A DNA stretch of 64,000 nucleotides from assembly GCF_014648435.1 (NCBI RefSeq), contig NZ_BMRC01000032.1, positions 39,465 to 103,464 of the forward strand. Reading direction: 5' to 3'. This DNA is from Nonomuraea spiralis (GTDB lineage: Bacteria; Actinomycetota; Actinomycetes; Streptosporangiales; Streptosporangiaceae). Below, piece after piece: positions 57,535-64,000 of the stretch. The notes beneath the pieces are model-generated. The model ran no database searches. It was not told the DNA's origin and was given only the letters and a program-made list of their open reading frames with translations. Position 1 is the stretch's first letter. Each line of letters begins with the position of its first letter. The position numbers and the translations under genes are program-made.

Positions 57535-59121
57535 GTGAGCGCACCGACGGCACCGGCCGCACCACCAGGCCAGATGAGCCACCGGCAGATCATGGAGGCC
57601 CTGAGCGGGCTGCTGCTCGTCCTGTTCGTGGCAATGATCAGCGGCACGATCGTCTCGGTCGCGCTGCCGCAGATCATCGGCGCGCTCAACGGCACGCAGT
57701 CGCAGTACACCTGGGTGATCACCGCCTCGTTGCTGGCGTCCACGGCCTCCACCCCGATCTGGGGCAAGCTGGCCGACCTGTTCAGCAAGAAGCTCCTGTT
57801 GCAGATCTCTATCGTGATCTTCATGGTCAGCTCGGTGGCCTGCGGCTTCGCCCAGGACACCGCCCAGCTCATCGCCTTCCGCGCCCTCCAGGGCCTCGGC
57901 ATGGGCGCGTTGCAGGTGCTGGTCCAGGTGATCATCGCGGCGATGATCAGCCCGAAGGACCGGGGCAAGTACAACGGCTACCTCGGCGGCGTCATGGCCG
58001 TCGCGACCGTGGCCGGGCCGCTGCTCGGCGGCCTGATCGCCGACACCTCCTGGCTCGGCTGGCGCTGGTGCTTCTTCGTGGCGGCGCCGTTCACCGTGAT
58101 CGCCTTCTTCCTGCTGCAGAAGACCCTGCGGGTGACCCACGTACGGCGCGAGGGCGTCAAGGTCGACTACGTCGGCGCCACGCTGATCGCGCTCGGCGTG
58201 AGCGTGCTGCTCATCTGGGTGACCTTCGTGGGCAACTCCTTCGACTGGCTGTCCTGGCAGACCGCCGTGATGGTGCTCGGCGGCGTCGCCGTCCTGGCGA
58301 TCGCGACCTGGGTGGAGACCGTGGTCAGGGAACCGGTCGTGCCGCTGCACGTCATCCGCCGCCGTACCCCGGCGCTGGCCATCCTGGCGAGCCTCGCGGT
58401 GGGCATGGCGATGTTCGGCGGCTCGGTCTTCCTCGGCCAGTACTTCCAGATCGGCCGCGGCTACAGCCCGACCGAGGCGGGGCTGCTGACGATCCCGATG
58501 ATGCTCGGCGTGCTGCTGTCCTCGGCGATCTCCGGGCGCATGGTGTCGCGGAGCGGGAACGTCAAGCCGTACATCGTGACCGGGGCGATCGTGCTGACCG
58601 TCGGGTTCCTGGTGTTGTCCACGATGGACCACGAGACCTCGCTCGTGCTCATCGCCGCCGCGATGGTCCTGGTCGGCGCGGGGGTCGGCATGTCGATGCA
58701 GAACCTCGTCCTCGCGATCCAGAACACCGTGCCGCTGCGCGAGCTGGGCGCGGCCAGCGGGGCCGTCACGTTCTTCCGCTCGCTGGGCGGCACGGTGGGC
58801 GTGTCGGTGCTCGGCGCGGTGCTGGCCAACCGGGTCGCGACCGGCATCACCGAAGGGCTGGCCAAGGCGGGCATCGACCCGGCCAAGGCGGCGGCCGGCG
58901 GCAAGAGCACGCTCAACATCGCGGCGCTGCCCGAGCCGTTCAAGGGCATCGTCCGGGCCGCGTACGGCGACGCCACCGGGCACATCTTCCTCATCTCCGC
59001 GGGCATCGCGGTGGTCGGCGTGATCGCCACCCTGTTCCTCAAGCCGACCAAGCTGCGTGACAGCGTGGACCTGGCCGAACCCGCTCCGGCGAACGACGAC
59101 AAGGCGCCCGTGGCCCCCTGA
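57535..59121 (+). CDS. MFS multidrug efflux transporter, DHA2 (EmrB/QacA type)
   Basis: 528 aa with 14 helices. TIVSVALPQIIGALNGTQSQ in helix 1, WGKLADLFSKK after helix 2, and AVATVAGPLLGGLIADTSW as motif C with WRWCFFVAAP following. GTG 57535 has AGAGGAG ahead and is preferred over earlier frame positions, which lie inside the TetR gene. Exports cationic or amphipathic drugs using the proton gradient; induction by the divergent TetR is expected. Confidence 0.94.
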   Translation: MSAPTAPAAPPGQMSHRQIMEALSGLLLVLFVAMISGTIVSVALPQIIGALNGTQSQYTWVITASLLASTASTPIWGKLADLFSKKLLLQISIVIFMVSSVACGFAQDTAQLIAFRALQGLGMGALQVLVQVIIAAMISPKDRGKYNGYLGGVMAVATVAGPLLGGLIADTSWLGWRWCFFVAAPFTVIAFFLLQKTLRVTHVRREGVKVDYVGATLIALGVSVLLIWVTFVGNSFDWLSWQTAVMVLGGVAVLAIATWVETVVREPVVPLHVIRRRTPALAILASLAVGMAMFGGSVFLGQYFQIGRGYSPTEAGLLTIPMMLGVLLSSAISGRMVSRSGNVKPYIVTGAIVLTVGFLVLSTMDHETSLVLIAAAMVLVGAGVGMSMQNLVLAIQNTVPLRELGAASGAVTFFRSLGGTVGVSVLGAVLANRVATGITEGLAKAGIDPAKAAAGGKSTLNIAALPEPFKGIVRAAYGDATGHIFLISAGIAVVGVIATLFLKPTKLRDSVDLAEPAPANDDKAPVAP

Positions 59122-59294
59122 CGGGCCCGGCCGTGCAGGGCATGGCGGCCGGAGGCGCCGGGGCCCATACTGTGGTCATCGGCGCCACCGGGAGCCGGGC
59201 CCGGCCGGAAACCAGAGGGTTGACCCGCGCTGACCCGTGGTGGATAACAGTATTCCGACAGGGGGAGTAAACCTGCACTGTTACGGAGACCCCG

Positions 59295-62198
59295 ATGACA
59301 AGCCTGGCTTCTCCTGGGTTGGTCGGGCGTGACGCACAGTTACGCTCGCTCACCGACGCCATCACCGGACCACCGGCCGTCATCCTCGTGCAGGGCGAGG
59401 CGGGCATCGGGAAGACCCGGCTGGTCAGGGCCGCGCTCGACCTCCTGCCCGACGGCGACCGCACGGTCCTGATCGGCCACTGCCACCAGATCCGCGAGCC
59501 GTTCCCGTACGGCCCGGTGTTCGACGCGCTGCGCCACATCGGCGGCGCGCTGCCGGAGACCGGCGCGCTCAACCCGGTCACCGGCGCCCTGCGCGGCTAT
59601 CTGCCGGAGCTGGCCGGGCATTTGCCGCCCGCGCCGTCGCCGCCGCCTCTGGACGACCCGCGCGCCGAGCGCCACCGCCTGTTCCGCGGGGTGCACGCGC
59701 TGCTGGACGCGGCGGGGCCCGCGGTGCTGGTGATCGAGGACCTCCATTGGGCCGACGACGGCACCCGCGACCTGCTGCGCTTCCTCACCGACCAACCGCC
59801 TGCCGGACTGGCGCTGGTGGTGACGTTCCGCAGGGAGGGGCTGCCGGTGCCGGGGCTGCCGTTCGGGCACGCGTACCGGCGGCCGCCGGGGGTGCGCAGC
59901 GAGGTGATCTCGCTGACGCCGCTCGACGTCGAAGGGGTGCGCAGCCTGACCGGGGCCCTGCTCGGACGTTCGGCGCTGACCTCCGACTTCGTCACGAAGC
60001 TGCGCGACCGCACGGCGGGGGTGCCGTTCGTGATCGAGGAGGTGGTGCGCTCGTTGCTCGACGACGAGGGCCAGTTACTCGGCGGCGAGGAGGAGCCGGA
60101 GGTCCTGGAACGCATGGCGGTGCCGCTGCTGCTGCGCGAGGCGATGGCCGAGCAGCTCACCGGCCTCTCGCCGGCCGCGCTGCACGCGGTGCACGCCGCC
60201 GCCGTGCTGGGGCTGCCCGCCGACGAGCAGCTCATCGCCGCCGTCTCCGGCCACCCCCTGGGCGACGGGCTGAGCCAGGCGCTGAAGGCCGGCGTACTGC
60301 TCGAACACCAGGACAGCCAGTACGGTTTCCGCCACGCCCTCGCCCAGCAGGCCGTCTACGACGCGATCCCCGGCCCCGACCGGCGGCTCACCCACCAGCG
60401 GGCGGTGACCGCGCTGTCCGCGCTCGACCCGCCGCCGCTCGTCCAGCTCGCCCACCACGCCAGGCGGGCCGGGGACTTCGACTCCTGGCAGCGCCACGGC
60501 TCGGCGGCGGCCGACCACGCCGCCGCCATCGGCGACATCCCGCTCGCGGTCGAGGTGCTGGCCGGCATGCTGGCCGACCCGAAGCTCCCGCAGGACGCGC
60601 GCGGCCCGCTCGCGCTGCGGCTCAGCCGGGTCGCCGCGATCGGGCTGTCCTACCGGCGGGTCGTACGGTCGCTGCGCCACCTGCTGGCCGAGGACTTCCT
60701 GTCCCGCCAGGTACGCGGCGAGGCCCGGCTCAACCTGGGCGTGTTGCTGTCCAACCAGGCGGGCGTGGTCGCCGCGGGCCGCCAGGAGATCCTGCTCGCC
60801 CTCCCCGACCTCCAGGACCGGCCGAGCCTGGCCGCCCGCGGTCTGGCGCTGCTGGCGATGCCGGCGTGGGGCGGCGAGCCGCTGGCCACGCACGAGGAGT
60901 GGATGAACCAGGCGGAGAAGCTGCTGGCCACGGTCGAGGACCAGGACCCCGAGCTGACCGCCGCCGTGCACGCCAACAAGATCAGCCTGGCCATGATGCT
61001 GGGCTCGCCGGACGCGTTCGAACTGGCCGCGACGCTGCCCGCGAACGACCCGTCGGCGGCCGTGCGCAGGCAGGTGGCGCGCGGCTACTCCAACCTGTTC
61101 GACGCGGCCATCGCGCTCGGGCACTACGCGGCGGCCGAACGCTTCGCCGACCAGAGCAGGCGCATCGCCGAGGAGACGGGCGCGCTCTATCCGGTGTTCC
61201 TGGTGGAGATGTCGTCGATCAGGCTCGCCCTGCTGACCGGCCGCTGGGAGGGGCTGCGGGAACGGGCCGTCGCGGCGGTCGAGATGACGCCCGAGGCGCC
61301 GCTGCTGGCGGTGGACGCCCGGCTCGCGCTCGGCATGCTGGCCCTGGCCAGGGGTGAGTGGGAGGAGGCCGCCGAGCACCTGGTGGCGGCGGGGGTCAAC
61401 GACGTGGAGTCGGGGTTCCTGCCGGTCACCGCCGTGGCCTCGGGCGGCCTGATCGAGCTGCACCTGACCCGCGACTCGCCGCACGAGGCGCTGGCCGAGG
61501 CCGAGCGGGGAGTGGCCAGGCTGCGGCGCAAGGGCATGTGGGTGTGGGGCGACCAGCTCGTGCCGCCGGCCGTGGCGGCGCTGCTCAAGGCCGGGCGGGC
61601 GGAGGACGCCGCCGAGCTGGTGGCCGAGTTCGCGGCGGGCATCGAGGGCAGGGACGCGCCGTCCGCGCACGCGGGGCTCGACGTGGCGACGGGCGCGCTG
61701 GCCCTGGACCGGGGCGCGTACGAGGAGGCGGCCAGGTGTTTCGCCAGAGCGCGGGCGGCGTACGAGGCGATGCCCCGGCCGTACAGCGTGGCGCGGACGG
61801 CCGAGTCCGAGGCGGCGGCGCGGTTGTCGATGGGCGACCGGGCGCGGGCCGCCGACCTGATCGCGGACGCCTGCGAACGGTACGCCGGTCTGGGCGCGAC
61901 CCACGACGCCGCCCGCTGCCGCCACCTGCTGCGCGAGATCGGGCCGGGCAGCGCGCCGCGCAGGGGCAGGAAGGGCCGCAGCGGGGTGTTGTCGCCGCGG
62001 GAGGCCGAGGTGGCCAGGCTGGTCGCGCTGGGCCGGACGAACCGGGAGATCGCCGAGGTGCTGTTCCTGTCGCGGCGGACGGTGGACACGCACGTCGCGC
62101 GGGTGCTGCAGAAACTCGGTGTACGCACCCGCAACGACGTGAAGGAGCCCCGGCCGGATGACCGGCCGGGGCCCCCTGCTTCGGAGTCCGACGGTTAG
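59295..62198 (+). CDS. LuxR-family AAA-ATPase transcriptional regulator (LAL type)
   Basis: 967 aa. N-terminal AAA_16 ATPase: Walker A VQGEAGIGKTR and Walker B LVIEDLHWADD. A long TPR-like helical middle and a C-terminal LuxR helix-turn-helix follow, LSPREAEVARLVALG then TNREIAEVLFLSRRTVDTHV. This is the large ATP-binding LuxR type, often pathway activators in actinomycetes. The ATG has GGAG 8 bases ahead. A pair AACAGT (59246-59251) and ACTGTT (59277-59282) just upstream may be a binding site. The last 20 residues are encoded by a terminator-like hairpin. No target cluster is obvious. Confidence 0.92.
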   Translation: MTSLASPGLVGRDAQLRSLTDAITGPPAVILVQGEAGIGKTRLVRAALDLLPDGDRTVLIGHCHQIREPFPYGPVFDALRHIGGALPETGALNPVTGALRGYLPELAGHLPPAPSPPPLDDPRAERHRLFRGVHALLDAAGPAVLVIEDLHWADDGTRDLLRFLTDQPPAGLALVVTFRREGLPVPGLPFGHAYRRPPGVRSEVISLTPLDVEGVRSLTGALLGRSALTSDFVTKLRDRTAGVPFVIEEVVRSLLDDEGQLLGGEEEPEVLERMAVPLLLREAMAEQLTGLSPAALHAVHAAAVLGLPADEQLIAAVSGHPLGDGLSQALKAGVLLEHQDSQYGFRHALAQQAVYDAIPGPDRRLTHQRAVTALSALDPPPLVQLAHHARRAGDFDSWQRHGSAAADHAAAIGDIPLAVEVLAGMLADPKLPQDARGPLALRLSRVAAIGLSYRRVVRSLRHLLAEDFLSRQVRGEARLNLGVLLSNQAGVVAAGRQEILLALPDLQDRPSLAARGLALLAMPAWGGEPLATHEEWMNQAEKLLATVEDQDPELTAAVHANKISLAMMLGSPDAFELAATLPANDPSAAVRRQVARGYSNLFDAAIALGHYAAAERFADQSRRIAEETGALYPVFLVEMSSIRLALLTGRWEGLRERAVAAVEMTPEAPLLAVDARLALGMLALARGEWEEAAEHLVAAGVNDVESGFLPVTAVASGGLIELHLTRDSPHEALAEAERGVARLRRKGMWVWGDQLVPPAVAALLKAGRAEDAAELVAEFAAGIEGRDAPSAHAGLDVATGALALDRGAYEEAARCFARARAAYEAMPRPYSVARTAESEAAARLSMGDRARAADLIADACERYAGLGATHDAARCRHLLREIGPGSAPRRGRKGRSGVLSPREAEVARLVALGRTNREIAEVLFLSRRTVDTHVARVLQKLGVRTRNDVKEPRPDDRPGPPASESDG
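62148..62171. terminator. Hairpin overlapping the end of the LuxR gene
   Basis: CCCCGGCCGG (62148-62157) and CCGGCCGGGG (62162-62171) form a perfect 10-bp stem with a 4-base loop, inside the last codons of the regulator and just beyond the convergent peptidase stop. It can terminate both genes. Confidence 0.6.
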
Positions 62199-64000
62199 AC
62201 CGTGATGCTCCAGGAGTCCAGGAAGCCGGTGTCACCGGCGTAGACGTCCTCGATGTCGAGCGTCCAGGTTCCGGCGGCCTGCTGGCTGACCGGGACCGAG
62301 AAGGTCCTGGTGCCGTACTGCGTGCAGGTGGTGCCGCCGTAGGCGTCGACCACGTACCAGGTGCCGTTCGGGCCGCGGAGCCAGATGTCCAGGTCCTCGG
62401 CGCAGGTGTGGCTGATCGTGATGGAGACCTTGACCGGGGAGGCCGCGGTGCCCGTCGCGGTGGAGGTGATCGAGCTCTGGGTGTTGGAGTAGTCACTGAT
62501 CTGGTAGTCGGTGTCGTTCGTGAACGTCCGGCCACCCGAGGTGCCCTGGACGGTCAGCGCGTACGACGTGGTGTGCGTCGCGGTCTCACCCGTGCCGGTC
62601 ACGGTGACCGTGTAGGCACCCGCCGGGGTGGTGGGCGAGGTCGCGATCGACAGGGTGGACGAGCCGCCCGACGTGATGCTGGCCGGGCTGAACGAGGCCG
62701 TGGCGCCGGTCGGCAGGCCGCTCGCGGACAGGTTCACCGTCTGGGCGGTCCCGTTCGTGGTGGTCGAGCCGATGGTCGTCGTGGCGGTGGAGCCGGCCTG
62801 CACCGTGCCGGAGCCGGGGTTGGCCGAGAGCGAGAAGTCACGCGGCTGCGTGGTCCCGCCGACCGCCTGCTTCCAGATGGCGTACGCCGCGGCGTCGGCC
62901 GCCCGGTCGAGGACGGTGTCGTTGATGTTGGAGGTGGTGTCGCAGGAGGAGTGGTAGCAGGAGTCGTAGGCCCGGTTGGCCGTGCCGCCCCACTTGGTCG
63001 CCTGCGCCGAGGTCTTGATGGCGCTCGCGCCCGCCGCCACGCCCGAGCTGGCGATGCCCGCGTTGCGGAAGGAGGCGTCGTCGGAGCGGTTGGCGCCCTC
63101 GGTGTTCTCCTCCGGCTGCAGGTTCAGCTTGTCGTAGAACTCCTTCAGGAAGGACGCGCCCGTGGTGGTGATGTTGTTGATGAAGTAGCCACCGTTGGTC
63201 GAGCCGACCATGTCGTAGTTGTAGTAGACCTTGATCTTCGACCGGTCGGCCGAGCTGAGGGAGGCGACGTAGGCCTCGGAGCCGTTCAGGCCCTGCTCCT
63301 CGTCGGTCCACCAGCCGAACCGCACGTGCTTGGTGAGCGTGGGGTTCTTCTGGGCCAGGGTCAGCGCGACCTCGAGAAGGGTGGCCGAGCCGGAGCCGTT
63401 GTCGTTGATGCCCGGTCCCGCGGACACGCTGTCCAGGTGGGCGCCGGACATGATGACCTGGTTGGCGTCGCCGCCGGGCCAGTCGGCGATCAGGTTGGGG
63501 CCGGCGCCGCTGGTGCAGTAGGAGACGCTGCAGGTCTGGCGGGTCACGGTGTACCCGGCCGCCTGGAGCTTCTGCTCGACGTAGGAGACCGACTGCAGGT
63601 AGCCGTTGCCGGTGGACCTGCGGTTGCCGCCGTTCGCGGTGGCGATGCTCTGGAACTGCGACAGGTGCGTCTTGACGTTCGCGACGCTGACGTCAGGCGG
63701 GTCCTGGTTGCCGGGGCCGCCGGTGCCGACCGTCAGGGTGTACGTCGCGGTGTGCGTGGTCGAGCCGGTGCCCGTGACGGTGATCTGGTAGGTGCCCTGC
63801 GCCGTGGAGGCGCCGACCGACAGCGTCAACGCCGAGGAGTTGCCGGAGGTCACCGAGGCGGGGTTGAAGCTCGCGGTGGTGCCGCTGGGCAGTCCAGTGG
63901 CGGTCAGGTTGACGGTCTGGGCGCTGCCCGAGGTGGTCTGGGTGTTGACCGTGGTGGAGGCGGTGCCGCCCGGCTGGGCGCTGCCGGAGGAGGAGCTGAG
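62195..64000 (-). CDS. Secreted M28 aminopeptidase with Ig-like repeats and P-domain (partial, N-terminus off window)
   Basis: About 601 residues are visible and the frame is still open at base 64000, so the signal peptide and start lie outside. Order from the edge: an Ig-like repeat, an M28 peptidase domain, a second Ig-like repeat closely similar to the first (SASGLPTGATASFSPASITS against TATGLPSGTTASFNPASVTS), and a C-terminal proprotein-convertase P-like domain (DLDIWLRGPNGTWYVVDAYG). Zinc ligands of the Streptomyces griseus aminopeptidase type are seen: His and Asp in SGAHLDSV, Asp in GINDNGSG, Glu pair in TDEEQGLNGS, Asp in YNYDMVGS. Releases N-terminal residues from extracellular peptides. 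Confidence 0.9.
   Translation of the reverse strand, partial: LSSSSGSAQPGGTASTTVNTQTTSGSAQTVNLTATGLPSGTTASFNPASVTSGNSSALTLSVGASTAQGTYQITVTGTGSTTHTATYTLTVGTGGPGNQDPPDVSVANVKTHLSQFQSIATANGGNRRSTGNGYLQSVSYVEQKLQAAGYTVTRQTCSVSYCTSGAGPNLIADWPGGDANQVIMSGAHLDSVSAGPGINDNGSGSATLLEVALTLAQKNPTLTKHVRFGWWTDEEQGLNGSEAYVASLSSADRSKIKVYYNYDMVGSTNGGYFINNITTTGASFLKEFYDKLNLQPEENTEGANRSDDASFRNAGIASSGVAAGASAIKTSAQATKWGGTANRAYDSCYHSSCDTTSNINDTVLDRAADAAAYAIWKQAVGGTTQPRDFSLSANPGSGTVQAGSTATTTIGSTTTNGTAQTVNLSASGLPTGATASFSPASITSGGSSTLSIATSPTTPAGAYTVTVTGTGETATHTTSYALTVQGTSGGRTFTNDTDYQISDYSNTQSSITSTATGTAASPVKVSITISHTCAEDLDIWLRGPNGTWYVVDAYGGTTCTQYGTRTFSVPVSQQAAGTWTLDIEDVYAGDTGFLDSWSITV

Overview
The window is a GC-rich piece of an actinomycete chromosome. 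Third codon positions are almost all G or C, GTG starts and ATGA/GTGA overlaps are common, and several genes look leaderless. Gene content (a 2-methylisoborneol-type terpene pair, many cytochrome P450, FAD monooxygenase and TetR/MFS cassettes, a CBM2 cellulase, an ESX-type secreted giant protein) fits a soil filamentous actinomycete. Streptosporangiaceae (for example Nonomuraea-like) is my guess, with low certainty. I saw no rRNA, tRNA, CRISPR array, insertion sequence or phage gene. No gene-free stretch exceeds about 260 bases.

Layout. 1-8492: a dipeptide-type ABC importer (fused double ATPase running off the left edge, two permeases, lipoprotein binding protein) divergent from a ROK regulator and an M81 (MlrC-like) peptidase, probably a peptide or amide uptake and hydrolysis locus. 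8587-13344: a membrane-anchored trypsin-like protease, a VOC protein, a cold-shock protein with a structured leader, and an asparagine synthase.

13361-26998 is the most interesting part. An SseB-domain gene, an unknown small gene, a YbaB/EbfC-like gene and a WXG100-like gene are followed by a 3459-residue WXG100-like/CpnT-type giant protein and two tandem paralogous small genes. Most neighbours overlap by 4 or 8 bases. It reads as a self-contained type VII (ESX) secreted-effector module with candidate chaperones or immunity proteins, but the secretion ATPase is not in the window.

27120-29127: 2-methylisoborneol-type terpene synthase plus geranyl diphosphate C-methyltransferase, without the usual encapsulin partner. 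29129-34748: MBL hydrolase, PobA-like hydroxylase, P450 and DHA2 exporter, divergent from a TetR gene with a large inverted-repeat operator. 34786-39914: ArsC-like protein, a secreted metallophosphoesterase/MFS/propeller cassette, and an aldo-keto reductase behind a MerR-type promoter. 39911-45162: patatin and NmrA proteins, an orphan response regulator, an FMN reductase and a DrrAB-type ABC exporter. 45253-53389: a frameshifted lipoprotein, a 48-codon gene coupled to a zinc-finger protein, a large AAA/TPR regulator, a second P450, an FAD monooxygenase and an epimerase. 53536-64000: TauE-like permease, membrane protein, GH5-CBM2 cellulase, TetR/MFS pair, LuxR-type AAA regulator, and a secreted M28 aminopeptidase cut by the right edge.

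Starts were chosen from ribosome-binding sites, overlaps and family length. Family calls rest on motifs read by eye, without database searches.
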